A stretch of DNA of 61,268 bases from a virus. Below, piece by piece: positions 16,245 to 24,985 of this stretch. The stretch spans positions 1 through 61,268 of IMG/VR virus record IMGVR_UViG_3300024323_000002; one strand, written 5' to 3'. Under the pieces are notes generated by a model. That model was given only the letters and a program-made list of their open reading frames with translations. It was not told the DNA's origin and did not search any database. The stretch's first letter is position 1. Each line of letters opens with the position of its first letter. The position numbers were made by a program, and so were the translations under genes.

Positions 16245-19200
16245 ATGACGCTCAAGTCTCCGCGCGTAAAGACCACTCGACTATCGCTACCCGTAGGTGA
16301 GTCAGGCCAAGAGCCTGAGAACGCCGAGCCAGGGACCTTGGGGTTTGCGACCGACACCGACCAAGTTCGAGTTCAGACGTCGGGAGGGTGGGTAGACGTC
16401 TGCGATTGCGAAACGCCGCTGTCGCGCCCCCCAACATCACCCGCGCCGAACTTCTCTGACGACTTCGACTCGCTCGAGTCGCTCAATAACTACACGCTGT
16501 GGAACCGCACAGCGGGCGTGAATATGACGCGTGTCGGCGATGTGATCTTCACATCGAACACGCTTACGTCGAGTCAGTTCCGCGCATCGATGTACGGGGG
16601 CCGGTTCTATCTACAGCTTCCGCTGGGCGTGTACATTATCTTTCTCTACCGGGCTGTGACACCAGGCGATCAAATGTACACAGCACATATCGCGCCTCAA
16701 GTGGCAGGTGTGCAGCCCGCGGGCGCGACGGGCGTAGCTTGTTCTGCCATCGTAACGGCGGACGCAACCGGTAGACCCGACCAGTTCAACTTCGCCCTCC
16801 TCGGAAACAATCAGGCCGACGCGAAGTGGCACTCGATCACGCGCATTGCGAGCACGATCGTGAACGATACCGCGCGCGATTACGACATACCCGTGGCCGT
16901 CGCCACAGCCGATCAGTTCATCGGAACCACGCGCACGAGCTGGGTCTACAACCTCGACGACGGGCGCGCAATGCGCTTCGAGACTGGCGTTGCGTTTACG
17001 CCTGTGAGGAAATGGTTCGGGTTCACGTTCACGACCACGGCGGCAGTCGACGACTCTGTCTACAGCCTCTATTTCTTGCGCGAGCTCCCAGCGCCTACGA
17101 GCTGGTGGGTGTCCACTGCGCCGGGTTCTAGCAGCTCCACGGGCGGCTCTGGGGGCGGAGGAGGTGGAGGCGGAGGAGGTGGAGGCGGCACGCTTGCGGG
17201 CGACGCAAACGGCCCAGCGCTGTCGAACGAGGTGAATGCTATCCACGAGACCTCGGGACCGACGAAGCTCACGATCGGGAACATCAACAACTTCCAACTG
17301 CTGCAGCGCGTTGGTAGTACAGTTGTAGGCACTGCGTACCCGCCGACGACCTTGGCTGGTGACGTCAATGGGCCGATGACCTCGAACCAGGTGAACGCGA
17401 TCCACGAGACGTCGGGGCCTACGACTTTGACGCTGGGCGCGATCAGCGACGGGCAGATCTTGCAACGGGTTGGGACCACTGTCGTTGGAAGCGCGGGCTC
17501 GCTGTCTACGGGCAACCCGTACCTAGACCCGCCTGCTGTGCCGAATGCGTTTGATGACGAGTTCGACTCGGGCTCGGCAGACTTGGCCGTGAGAGGTTGG
17601 CAGATCTGGGATTCCGTGGTTGGCGGCGTTCTCACGCGCGCAGGCGACATCGACATCTGGAGTTCGACGGCTCTCGAGAATCCGCCCGTATCTGGTACCT
17701 ATCGATCGTCTATTGTGGGTTCGTACTTGCTGTTGCAGCTGCCGGTAGGCAGTCGAAGCGTCTCGATAACGCGAGCGTTTACGCCTGGAACATCGGGCAC
17801 TGTTTACGGCCGGATACAAGGGCACTTCGAACGTGGCATCGCGGTCGCCGATATCACGAACGCGGGTATCTTCGTAGAAGACAACAATACAGCTGCGAAT
17901 CGCGTCAACGTCGGCGTCACGCAGAATGTGACACCTATACCAGTGCGCGTTGTTGGCGCGATCAAAGCAGGTGTCTACAACACGCTAACCTTTGCCAATT
18001 TGTCGAGTAACACGACGAACGATGTAGACATCGTTGGTCTTCGCTACTGCGGCACCGCTACCTATTACGACGTCGGCTTATCGACGGGTGGGTTCCCTGT
18101 GACCATGGCGCCGGTCGGTGGGTTCGTCACAAACACGCCGAACGTGAACCTCATGACGCGAGCTGGCGCCGTGTTCGATCGTGGCGCCACGACGACGAAT
18201 TCGCTAAACATACTTGCGATTGACTTCCTCCGCTTCGTGCCCGGAGACGACTGGATCGCTCACGCACCAAAGCCCGTGCTCTGGAACGTCAACGCGAGCA
18301 TCCCCGTCGCGGCAGACATCACGACCAAGCTGGCGCCGCTTCATTGGTGGCGAGCGGATAACACCGTCCAGACGGGTGGGCTCGTGGATACCATCGTTGA
18401 CAATGGCTCTGTCGCGAAAGACTTCACTCAGACCGGCGCCGCTCGTTGTCCGACTGCTGTCGATGGGAACGGGAACACGTATCTGGCGTTCGACGGCGTT
18501 ACGGACTTTTATCAAGCAGGGGCTGTCGCGGATTGGATAAACTACAATGACGGGACACCGTTCACGCTGGCGATGGTCGTCGGGCGAGCTGCTCTGGCTA
18601 CGGCGATCGAAGAAGTGATAGGCACGGGCGGCGCTAACTCAAACAACACAGGTTTCGCCGCTTGGCTGCGTTACGCATCTTCTGCTGATCAGGGTTTTGC
18701 TTTCACTGTGGCTCGCGCTACGGGTGGTCAGTATGTGTGTTATGTGACCGACATTGATACGAGCCTCGGCACAAAGCTAGTCGTATTCAGAATGGCGGGA
18801 AATCTAACGATTGCTGCTCTAGGCGGTGTTAGTCCAGCGCCAGATCAAACGGAGATGCGGAACGGGGGTGTCTTACGGGCCATTTCAGCCAGAAATGCCA
18901 CGAACTCATTCAACGGCGTGAATCCAGGCAGCACGCTTACACTTGCGCGCGCGGCTAACGCATCTATTGAGTTCTCGTCGACGCGCATTTACGAGATAGT
19001 TCTAACCACTGGCTCTTGGACCGACAACCAGGTGCGGTTCTACGAGCAGTATGCTGGTTCCAAGTACGCGATACCAAGCCTAGTCCCGACCGCCACGAAC
19101 GTGTCCGCCGCCCCCTACGTCTCGGCTCTCATAAACACGTACTCGCCCAAGTCCGCGCCAGTTGCAGCCGACCAGATCTATATCGCGGACTCGGGGGCGA

Positions 19201-19928
19201 GTAATGCGATAAAGAGAACGACGATATCAAGCTTCGTTCCGCTAAGTCCCTATGAGACCGCGCCCGCCTCGCCTAACGCATTCAATGACGAGTTCAACGA
19301 CGGGAACGCGGATCTCGCAGTGCGTGGCTGGACAGTGATCAACGCGGGTACGGGCGCAACCATGACTCGCGCGGGCGACATCAACGCATATACAGCGCCG
19401 ACACTCACAGCAACAACCTATCTAAGTACGCTTCGCAATGGTCGGATGTGGGTGCAATGCAGTGTAAACTTGTATATGTATAAGGCGGTCAGTGGCTCGT
19501 TCAACATAACAGCGAACTGTATGGTGAGCAGAGCTCAAGCTAACCAAGTAGCTGTTATTGACATCTACTCAATAGTACCGCCCATAACAAACTCGACTCG
19601 GCGCTTATATTGCGGAATGAACAGCGCAAACGTTGAGGGCTTCAAGATGGACGTGAACCAGGTCTATACCAGCATCGCGACGGCAACGACGATCGGCTCA
19701 GCTTCGTTGGATGCCCATGTTGTAGATTTCAATAGCTCGGGGACTGCAATCAACATGCAGTGCTACGGCATAGGCGGACGACTACTCACAGTTGGTAGCA
19801 GTACGTTGGCTGGTTTCGTGCCTATCGTAGCGGGGTTTTCGTTGCAAGCGGGCAGCGCGTCTCTGACTCAATGGGCTGAGCTAGATTATATTAGGCTCTA
19901 CCCGCAAGGCACGTTCTTCCCTGCCTGA
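16245..19928 (+). CDS. Large tail fibre / receptor-binding protein, 1227 residues
   Basis: The N-terminus (LSLPVGESGQEPENAEPG-type, then FATDTDQVRVQTSGGW) is the usual start of phage fibre proteins. Three related beta-domains follow at about residues 70-280, 430-670 and 1010-1225, each opening with F-x-D-[ED]-F-[DN] and a T-R-[VA]-G-D-[IV] element. Between the first two lie a glycine linker of about 17 residues and two copies of a repeat containing NEVNAIHETSGPT. A concanavalin/laminin-G-like domain at about 695-960 begins LHWWRADNTV. It probably binds a surface polysaccharide or protein on the host. Confidence 0.8.
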   Translation: MTLKSPRVKTTRLSLPVGESGQEPENAEPGTLGFATDTDQVRVQTSGGWVDVCDCETPLSRPPTSPAPNFSDDFDSLESLNNYTLWNRTAGVNMTRVGDVIFTSNTLTSSQFRASMYGGRFYLQLPLGVYIIFLYRAVTPGDQMYTAHIAPQVAGVQPAGATGVACSAIVTADATGRPDQFNFALLGNNQADAKWHSITRIASTIVNDTARDYDIPVAVATADQFIGTTRTSWVYNLDDGRAMRFETGVAFTPVRKWFGFTFTTTAAVDDSVYSLYFLRELPAPTSWWVSTAPGSSSSTGGSGGGGGGGGGGGGGTLAGDANGPALSNEVNAIHETSGPTKLTIGNINNFQLLQRVGSTVVGTAYPPTTLAGDVNGPMTSNQVNAIHETSGPTTLTLGAISDGQILQRVGTTVVGSAGSLSTGNPYLDPPAVPNAFDDEFDSGSADLAVRGWQIWDSVVGGVLTRAGDIDIWSSTALENPPVSGTYRSSIVGSYLLLQLPVGSRSVSITRAFTPGTSGTVYGRIQGHFERGIAVADITNAGIFVEDNNTAANRVNVGVTQNVTPIPVRVVGAIKAGVYNTLTFANLSSNTTNDVDIVGLRYCGTATYYDVGLSTGGFPVTMAPVGGFVTNTPNVNLMTRAGAVFDRGATTTNSLNILAIDFLRFVPGDDWIAHAPKPVLWNVNASIPVAADITTKLAPLHWWRADNTVQTGGLVDTIVDNGSVAKDFTQTGAARCPTAVDGNGNTYLAFDGVTDFYQAGAVADWINYNDGTPFTLAMVVGRAALATAIEEVIGTGGANSNNTGFAAWLRYASSADQGFAFTVARATGGQYVCYVTDIDTSLGTKLVVFRMAGNLTIAALGGVSPAPDQTEMRNGGVLRAISARNATNSFNGVNPGSTLTLARAANASIEFSSTRIYEIVLTTGSWTDNQVRFYEQYAGSKYAIPSLVPTATNVSAAPYVSALINTYSPKSAPVAADQIYIADSGASNAIKRTTISSFVPLSPYETAPASPNAFNDEFNDGNADLAVRGWTVINAGTGATMTRAGDINAYTAPTLTATTYLSTLRNGRMWVQCSVNLYMYKAVSGSFNITANCMVSRAQANQVAVIDIYSIVPPITNSTRRLYCGMNSANVEGFKMDVNQVYTSIATATTIGSASLDAHVVDFNSSGTAINMQCYGIGGRLLTVGSSTLAGFVPIVAGFSLQAGSASLTQWAELDYIRLYPQGTFFPA

Positions 19929-19978
19929 GCTAACAGCCCAAGTTCTCTTTCGTCCGCCCCGTTTTCTTAGCTAGCTTT

Positions 19979-20002
19979 GGGGCCAGCCTCTCGGCCAGCC
20001 CC
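19979..20002. terminator. Bidirectional terminator-like hairpin
   Basis: GGGGC-CA-GCC-TCTC-GGC-CA-GCCCC forms two stacked stems between the converging fibre and Uma2 genes. The T-run is weak on both sides, so termination is inferred from position and structure. Confidence 0.5.
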
Positions 20003-20007
20003 TTCGT

Positions 20008-20559
20008 TCAGACGATAAACAGGTCCTTCACCAAGAGCTCTCTGTCGAGCTCGGGTAACGGCACTTGGTCGTGTTGCCGGTACTTTGCCGCTCTGGTGTA
20101 GTGTCTTTCCTGCTTGTTGGGATGGGTGTAGACATCAAGTTTGCGCTCGGAGATGTTCAGGATCCAATAGGCCGGGACAACCCCAAACGCATAATGCGTG
20201 ACTTTCTCGTAGTCTCGTGCAAGTGATGCGCCCGCGCCCGCGATCTCAACCACGAGTATCGCCTCCGTACTGTTTGGATGCCGCTCGTAATACTGGCTGG
20301 CAGGACCGCGTATGACGGCAATGTCGGGTTCTGGCACGGTGTGGTTGCTGATGAACAGCGGTTTAGTCGTGCGCACCATCTCCTTGAGATAGAGACCTCG
20401 CAAGAGCGCTGCAATATGATCTGCAGTGCTAGCGTGCCGTGGGCTTTCCGCCCGCTTCTCTACGATGGCTCCTTTTATGAGCTCAACGCGCGAGCCCTCG
20501 GGGAGAATTTCATGCTCGACCATCTTGACGACTTGGTCGTAGGTGAATGCGTAGGTCAT
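20008..20559 (-). CDS. Uma2-family putative nuclease, copy 1 (183 residues)
   Basis: A member of the Uma2/DUF820 branch of the PD-(D/E)XK fold. VELIKGAI supplies the first acidic residue, VPEPDIAVI the aspartate and LVVEIAG...YEKVTHYA the E...K pair; PAYWIL is the usual closing motif. All expected active-site residues are present. Such proteins are abundant in cyanobacteria and myxobacteria, but their substrates are unknown. It lies at the promoter-distal end of the partition operon. Confidence 0.8.
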   Translation of the reverse strand: MTYAFTYDQVVKMVEHEILPEGSRVELIKGAIVEKRAESPRHASTADHIAALLRGLYLKEMVRTTKPLFISNHTVPEPDIAVIRGPASQYYERHPNSTEAILVVEIAGAGASLARDYEKVTHYAFGVVPAYWILNISERKLDVYTHPNKQERHYTRAAKYRQHDQVPLPELDRELLVKDLFIV

Positions 20560-20798
20560 GCCTTGTTCTTCGGCTCGAGGACACTGTCCACTTCGCGCGT
20601 CAGCATCGCGGCGATGTCCCCGAGGATGTCAGCGAGGACTATGGCAATCTTCTGCGCCTCCTCCTTTGTGGCCACCGCAATCTGCTGCGAGACACCATTG
20701 CCTTTGTTGCCCTGAACCACGACCAAGAGGATAGCCTTGGCGTCGAGCTTCTCTCGCAGAATAGTCACGACTTCGTCGTACTTGCCCGGTCCGATCAT
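20556..20798 (-). CDS. Small hypothetical protein, family A copy 1 (80 residues)
   Basis: A core strand (AILLVVVQGNKGNG) is followed by a long helix (KIAIVLADILGDIA). The layout resembles the products of 27370-27645 and 34505-34774, which may form one small family. It overlaps the genes on both sides by 4 nt. Function unknown. Confidence 0.6.
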   Translation of the reverse strand: MIGPGKYDEVVTILREKLDAKAILLVVVQGNKGNGVSQQIAVATKEEAQKIAIVLADILGDIAAMLTREVDSVLEPKNKA

Positions 20799-21097
20799 GG
20801 CTCTCCTTCGATGTGGCGCTCGTAGACGTCGACCATCTGCTCGAGGAGCTCGACGATGCGTATGCGCTGCTTGATCGCAAGCGTGTTGATGCGTCTCGCG
20901 GTCGAGGGCTTGACCTTGGTAGCAAAGGCGATGGTTCGCTGGCTGCGGTTCATCATGCGCATGTCGGGCAGCCCGTGCTCGTCGTCCTCACCCGCAGGTG
21001 CAACCTCGGGGGCAGACAGATTGGCGCTTGGGTTGCGGGGTGGGGCGCCGAGGGACTTGCTCTTCTTCTTCTTCACGCTGGTCATGTCCGTAGCCAT
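20795..21097 (-). CDS. Putative ParA partner, small DNA-binding protein (100 residues)
   Basis: A flexible N-terminus of about 60 residues precedes a C-terminal segment TIAFATKVKPSTARR then a helix INTLAIKQRIRIVELLEQ, compatible with a ribbon-helix-helix fold as in ParG/CopG-type centromere-binding proteins. Its start shares one base with the parA stop. It would bind a centromere site and stimulate ParA. Confidence 0.6.
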   Translation of the reverse strand: MATDMTSVKKKKSKSLGAPPRNPSANLSAPEVAPAGEDDEHGLPDMRMMNRSQRTIAFATKVKPSTARRINTLAIKQRIRIVELLEQMVDVYERHIEGEP

Positions 21098-21729
21098 TAT
21101 CGTTTGCCTCCAATGATGTCGACGACGTTTTGGAGCAGTCGCTCCGCTTGCTGGTTCAGTGACTCGTAAGGCGTCTCGGTGAGAGCGCGGCCCATATTCT
21201 GCGCCACGCGGTAGGCGGCTCGCTCGGGCACATAGCTCCCGAGCACGGTTATGCCAGCCTCGGTGAGGTAGTCGCGCGCCGCCTCGGCTTCATGGTCAGT
21301 CGAAATGCGGCTCAGCGCTACGACAAGCTTCTTTGCCTTGATGCCGGCCTTCTGCAGCGCGAGGAACTCACGCACGCAGGGGCGTAGGTCGTCGAGGCTC
21401 GCGCCACTTGGTTGGATGACGAGGTCTGCACTGCGCGCTATCTCGAGGGTGCCGGCAGACGTTCGTGCGGGTGCGTCAATGACCAGCAGGTCACAGCGCG
21501 CCTTCGAAAGGGCATGCTTTGCCGAGCCGAACGCCTCGACGGCTACCGTGGGCTCGAGCTCGCTCTCGAGCCTCGAGCGCGACCACTCGATTGATGTACC
21601 TTGTTGTGTGTCTAGGTCTGCTATGCGGACATCCAGCCCAGCTGCAGCTGACTCTCGAGCAAACGCCCGAGCTAGAGATGACTTACCAACGCCTCCCTTC
21701 TGAGAGACGAATGCTACGATGGTATGCAC
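21097..21729 (-). CDS. parA: ParA-family partition ATPase (type Ib size)
   Basis: The 210-residue ATPase has the deviant Walker A KGGVGKSS (residues 11-18), the Walker A' motif ADLDTQQG and a Walker B LLVIDAPA. Its short length without an N-terminal DNA-binding domain matches type Ib plasmid ParA/ParF proteins. With the small partner downstream it forms a partition module, indicating low-copy plasmid-like maintenance of the circular genome. The predicted transcript starts at or next to the ATG and there is no ribosome site. Confidence 0.9.
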   Translation of the reverse strand: MHTIVAFVSQKGGVGKSSLARAFARESAAAGLDVRIADLDTQQGTSIEWSRSRLESELEPTVAVEAFGSAKHALSKARCDLLVIDAPARTSAGTLEIARSADLVIQPSGASLDDLRPCVREFLALQKAGIKAKKLVVALSRISTDHEAEAARDYLTEAGITVLGSYVPERAAYRVAQNMGRALTETPYESLNQQAERLLQNVVDIIGGKR

Positions 21730-21735
21730 AGGTGC

Positions 21736-21764
21736 AAGCTAGATGGTATCTAGACGGGTGTCAA
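21736..21764 (-). promoter_or_regulatory. parA promoter with operator in the spacer
   Basis: On the minus strand TTGACA (21764-21759) is followed by a 17-bp spacer and TAGCTT (21741-21736). The spacer contains most of the palindrome CTAGA-TACCA-TCTAG (minus-strand reading). A protein bound there would block RNA polymerase. The expected start of transcription is about 21729, the A of the parA ATG, implying a leaderless mRNA. Confidence 0.6.
21739..21753. promoter_or_regulatory. Palindromic operator candidate in the parA promoter
   Basis: CTAGA-TGGTA-TCTAG with perfect 5-bp arms. It lies between the -35 and -10 boxes of parA, the strongest placement evidence that this element is an operator. 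Confidence 0.6.
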
Positions 21765-21781
21765 CAGTGCGATTGAGCAAG

Positions 21782-21973
21782 ATGAAGACCGAGCATGCAG
21801 GTGCGAAGAACGGCGGCGGCTGGTGGGGCCATCGAGAGGAGGCCAAGGCCCTGAGCCGCTACAAGCGGCGCCTCGATGACGGCGCGGCTGTTGCTGAGCA
21901 GCTCGACGAGGTGGCCTGCGAGCCGCCGAGATGGTGGGAGCGGGAGGCACCGCCCGCGATCGCGGACAAGTAG
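21782..21973 (+). CDS. Small hypothetical protein, 63 residues
   Basis: A glycine/tryptophan start (AKNGGGWWGHREEAK) and an acidic, basic-mixed helical body. It is divergent from parA, 52 bp apart, and precedes the leader of the possible rep gene. Not recognised; the weak ribosome site makes expression uncertain. Confidence 0.4.
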   Translation: MKTEHAGAKNGGGWWGHREEAKALSRYKRRLDDGAAVAEQLDEVACEPPRWWEREAPPAIADK

Positions 21974-22111
21974 CTGCTAGGTGTGAGGCGGCTTACGCGA
22001 TCGGCTGATCTCCGCAGAAAACGACCTAGCCACCGCCGATTACGCTTGTGTGCAGCGTTAGCGTGCAGGTATGGAGATCTACACCTCAAACATACCGGCT
22101 GTGCAAAAGAA

Positions 22112-22140
22112 AACCCCCTGACATTTCTGTGCAGGGGGTT
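22112..22140 (-). terminator. Strong hairpin, minus-strand intrinsic terminator shape
   Basis: AACCCCCTG (22112-22120) pairs perfectly with CAGGGGGTT (22132-22140). Read on the minus strand the stem is followed by TTTTCTTTT, a classic intrinsic terminator, while the plus strand has no T-run. No minus-strand gene ends here, so it may end a short antisense RNA to the rep leader. A second hairpin (22154-22173, CGAAGTG/CACTTCG) is adjacent. Confidence 0.6.
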
Positions 22141-22203
22141 GGAAAAGCAGGCCCGAAGTGTATCACCACTTCGTGCCCAAGCCCGACGTGCCGCTAGCAC
22201 ATC

Positions 22204-23109
22204 GTGCCCACGAACCAAGAACTACCTCAGCTCACAGACGAACGCAAGACTCTCGAGAGAGGTCTTGACCGTCGAGCCTGGCGGCGTAGTTGGCCGGAAC
22301 GTCCCGAGCGTCAGCTGGAGAAGGCGTATGAGTATCTGCGCTCGTTTCAGCCTACGGACGCTGGCCTGCGGAAGCTACGTAAGTTATTGGCTTATCAGGA
22401 GCCTTTGACTAAACGGCAAGAGCGTCTAGCGCGGCTGAACGCCTTTAGCGATGGCCTGATGCGCCCTTTCGAGATGTATGAGGCGGATCTCGCCCACATG
22501 CTTCGGGGTGACTATCGGCTGCTGGCGTTTTTCTATTGCACGCTAGAGATAGACCGAGAGTGGCTTGCCGCGCTGGTCGCCAAGGTCATGTACACCGAAA
22601 AGGGCTATCCGCGGGATCTCGGAGATAGACCGTTTTGGCATCGGATGCGCCTTATCGCGCTGTTATGTCTGCTGCAAAAGCAAGGGGTTGTGCGGGGCAT
22701 CCCCGCTGGGCTGCTTTGTGAGTGGCTTGGTGACTGGCACGACTTTTCACGTGGCTATGTGTACGAGCCGTTACACCGCAATACAGTTCTCGGGTATCGC
22801 CGCGAGCTCCGAGAGACGGGTTATCTGGCCTTCGTACAGTTGCCGGTCTCGCAGGTTCCGGCTTGGTGTCGAGGGCACGAGTGGACGGGGCGAGACGGTC
22901 ATACAGAGCAGTGGGCGTATAACGAGTACCGACTGCTTGGTGCTTGGCAGCGTTCACGGCCTGAGATACCCCGCGACGAGAGCGAGGCTGCCTATGTCGA
23001 ATGGGTACACGATCTCAAGCTCTGGGCATTGCTGCCCAATGAGTACACCTCACCGCTCTCAGGTGACTTTCCGATGTTCAAGTGCGGCAGGCCCCCACCT
23101 GATGACTAG
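22204..23109 (+). CDS. Possible plasmid replication initiator, 301 residues
   Basis: GTG start after two leader hairpins. The protein is rich in Arg, Trp and Leu, with a helical first half and a possible winged-helix segment at about residues 160-215 (GIPAGLLCEWLGDW then a helix ending YRRELRETG). I do not recognise a named family. Position beside the partition genes, structured leader with a possible antisense RNA, and repeat-rich downstream DNA together suggest a Rep protein, but this is inference. Confidence 0.5.
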   Translation: MPTNQELPQLTDERKTLERGLDRRAWRRSWPERPERQLEKAYEYLRSFQPTDAGLRKLRKLLAYQEPLTKRQERLARLNAFSDGLMRPFEMYEADLAHMLRGDYRLLAFFYCTLEIDREWLAALVAKVMYTEKGYPRDLGDRPFWHRMRLIALLCLLQKQGVVRGIPAGLLCEWLGDWHDFSRGYVYEPLHRNTVLGYRRELRETGYLAFVQLPVSQVPAWCRGHEWTGRDGHTEQWAYNEYRLLGAWQRSRPEIPRDESEAAYVEWVHDLKLWALLPNEYTSPLSGDFPMFKCGRPPPDD

Positions 23110-23567
23110 GAACGCCACCTAGCGCCTCCCAGGCACCTCTAAAGGGCATCTAGCTCGATGGGGGTGCCGAGGTGCGTCCAAAACAGCCTCGAGAAGGCCT
23201 CTAGCAGCCTCCAGGTGCCCCGAGCCCGCCCTCGAGGCCCTCTGGGTGCTTGCCACCACGACTAGGCGCCCTACTCTAGTGTCGTTTATGCAGCTGATGG
23301 CGGCAGTCTCGGCCTAAAAGCTCAATATGAGTGCACATAGTTCCTGTTCTCGCCTCAGACACTAAAGTGTCTGGGTATGAAGAGGGCTAAGAGGAGGGGT
23401 TGTCTCGAGAACGAGACAGCTCTGCACTCCTCACCGCGGAGTCGTCCGGGTCGGCTGGCGCCGCAGATGCTTGCACTGGGGCTTCGCCCCAGCCCCCGAA
23501 ACCTAGAGAGCTAGTGATCATCGACACGTTGCATCTCGAGAGGAGGTGAGGCTGGTGCAAGAGATCA
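23110..23567. other. Non-coding, hairpin-rich region after the possible rep gene
   Basis: No convincing gene in 458 bp. Three strong inverted repeats lie here: CAGACACT-AA-AGTGTCTG (23356-23373), TGTCTCG-AGAA-CGAGACA (23401-23418) and CTGGGGC-TTC-GCCCCAG (23476-23492). The first part (23135-23260) repeats GGTGCC/GGCACC in both orientations. Such DNA could be a second origin, a centromere for the partition system or a transfer site; nothing decides between them. Confidence 0.5.
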
Positions 23568-23864
23568 ATGCAAAACCCTGACGCCCGCGTCCATTTCTCG
23601 TATTATCGGCGCATGTCGGAGCACGTCGACCCACCCCTGTTCGAAGAGCACGGCTCGCTGTACGAGCAGCTCTGCACCGTGACCAAGTGGCTAGCCGATC
23701 ACGGCGTGCCCGCCGAGCTGCATCTCTGGGTTGCGCCTAGCCCGAGCACGCTTGAGATCTTCACGAAGCTGTTTGTCAGTCGGCTCAAGGTGAACGAGAA
23801 GGGCACGTACTTCCGCACGCCCCATGGCCTAGTTCGCATTCGCGATAAGAAGCGCAAGAAATGA
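23568..23864 (+). CDS. Hypothetical protein, 98 residues
   Basis: The start may be ATG 23568 or 23613 (MSEHVDPPL). A good purine-rich GAGGAGG sits about 20 bases before the first ATG, rather far. A basic C-terminus (RIRDKKRKK) follows a mixed alpha/beta domain. First gene of a coupled run to 25356. Function unknown. Confidence 0.55.
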   Translation: MQNPDARVHFSYYRRMSEHVDPPLFEEHGSLYEQLCTVTKWLADHGVPAELHLWVAPSPSTLEIFTKLFVSRLKVNEKGTYFRTPHGLVRIRDKKRKK

Positions 23865-24130
23865 ACGAGACGATGTATTGCTGGCGACGCGACGCTCACC
23901 AAGACGAGCTTATGCTTGTGGTGCTTTACGACAAGCCGCTTGACGCACCAACGCAAGCTGTCTTACGCGCGCAATACAGTTCGAAGCGAGGTGTAAGACC
24001 GCATGCGGTTGGTCTCTCGTTTGACAGCCTCGAACAGGCTTACGAGTTCATGGGCATCAACGCTAGTGATCTGGTTCTGATGCCCCGAGCCGAGGCCGAT
24101 GAGCCTCAGATTGTGTGCTCATGGCTATAA
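23861..24130 (+). CDS. Hypothetical protein, 89 residues
   Basis: It overlaps the previous gene by 4 nt (ATGA). A small alpha/beta sequence (DELMLVVLYDKPLD, then FDSLEQAYEFMG). Not recognised. Confidence 0.55.
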   Translation: MNETMYCWRRDAHQDELMLVVLYDKPLDAPTQAVLRAQYSSKRGVRPHAVGLSFDSLEQAYEFMGINASDLVLMPRAEADEPQIVCSWL

Positions 24131-24303
24131 TCAAACCGCGCCAGCTGCTGCACCAGGACAGCGAATACGACCGCTGGGACGGCTCGCCCCAAGAGTTCTG
24201 GGAGGCCGTCGATGGGAGTCGTCGAGGCTTCCTTGGCGACAACGAGGTCTTGCGCGAGGTCTTGCGCATGGCACGGCTGGCGAGAGAGCGAGGCCTGAAG
24301 TGA
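24121..24303 (+). CDS. Small hypothetical protein, 60 residues
   Basis: ATG 24121 is preferred to GTG 24115. It is helical and charged at its end (VLREVLRMARLARERG). It overlaps both neighbours by a few bases, supporting translation. Function unknown. Confidence 0.5.
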   Translation: MAIIKPRQLLHQDSEYDRWDGSPQEFWEAVDGSRRGFLGDNEVLREVLRMARLARERGLK

Positions 24304-24662
24304 CTATCCGCGACACCCTCTGCGAGAAGCACCAAGAGCTCCGCGACACCATCGACAACCCGCCGCTCTACTTCGACCGCCAGGGCAAGCCGATGAGCCT
24401 CAAGGCATGGGTCGATGCATGGGGGCAGCCAGACTATCGCAAGGTCGCCGAGACCCGCATCGACGGCTCGATTGTCCTCACAATGTGGATGGGCACGGAC
24501 CACTCATTCGGTCGGACGTCTCCGCCCGTGATCTTTGGCTCGGCTATCTTTCGCGACGGCAAGATGCAGATCGAGCGCGAGGCCTCGACCGAGGTCGAGG
24601 CACTGGTCCATCATGCCGAGCTCTGCGCGCGTGCGAAGCTCGAGGCACAGCAGAGGAGCTGA
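24300..24662 (+). CDS. Small phage protein, family B copy 1 (120 residues)
   Basis: A GTG start overlaps the previous stop. It carries YFDRQGKPMS, a W-x(2-3)-W helix, and PPVIFGSAIF, followed by EASTEVEALVHH. The 34767-35144 gene has the same order of motifs (YYDRNGKPLT, PPLIFETMVF, RYSTIEEAIDGH). This is a widespread family of small phage accessory proteins of unknown function. Confidence 0.65.
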   Translation: MTIRDTLCEKHQELRDTIDNPPLYFDRQGKPMSLKAWVDAWGQPDYRKVAETRIDGSIVLTMWMGTDHSFGRTSPPVIFGSAIFRDGKMQIEREASTEVEALVHHAELCARAKLEAQQRS

Positions 24663-24985
24663 TGACATACCCCGAGCTAGGCCCCGAGTGTCCACGCCCC
24701 GAGGCGATCTACTACCGCGCACTGCCAGACGGTCTCGAGATCTGCGTCTATCGCATGCTCTTCAGTTGGCGCGTGTGCTTCGGCGAGCAGGGCGAATGGG
24801 GCGGCATCATCGACGCCTACTGCTACTCGAGCCCAGACAAGGCCATTGCCGCCGCGAGCCAGTGGGACGGTACGGGCGACGCGCCTGACGGCTGGCACAA
24901 GCATGTCCATAGTTACCGAGCTCGGCGCGACGGCGACCCCGCGCGCGAGTACGACCAACGCAGCCCGGAGCCGCACTGGCCATGA
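24662..24985 (+). CDS. Hypothetical protein, 107 residues
   Basis: It overlaps the previous stop (ATGA) and the next start. Aromatic, mixed alpha/beta sequence with LFSWRVCFGEQGEWGG. Not recognised. Confidence 0.55.
   Translation: MTYPELGPECPRPEAIYYRALPDGLEICVYRMLFSWRVCFGEQGEWGGIIDAYCYSSPDKAIAAASQWDGTGDAPDGWHKHVHSYRARRDGDPAREYDQRSPEPHWP

Noticed and set aside
16611-17465. Minus-strand ORF of 284 codons
   Set aside because: Shadow of the fibre gene, Arg/His-rich with no domain.
23535-23580. Ten-codon leader peptide starting at the GTG after GAGGAG
   Set aside because: A short frame exists, but without repeated regulatory codons or a matching attenuator it is not supported.
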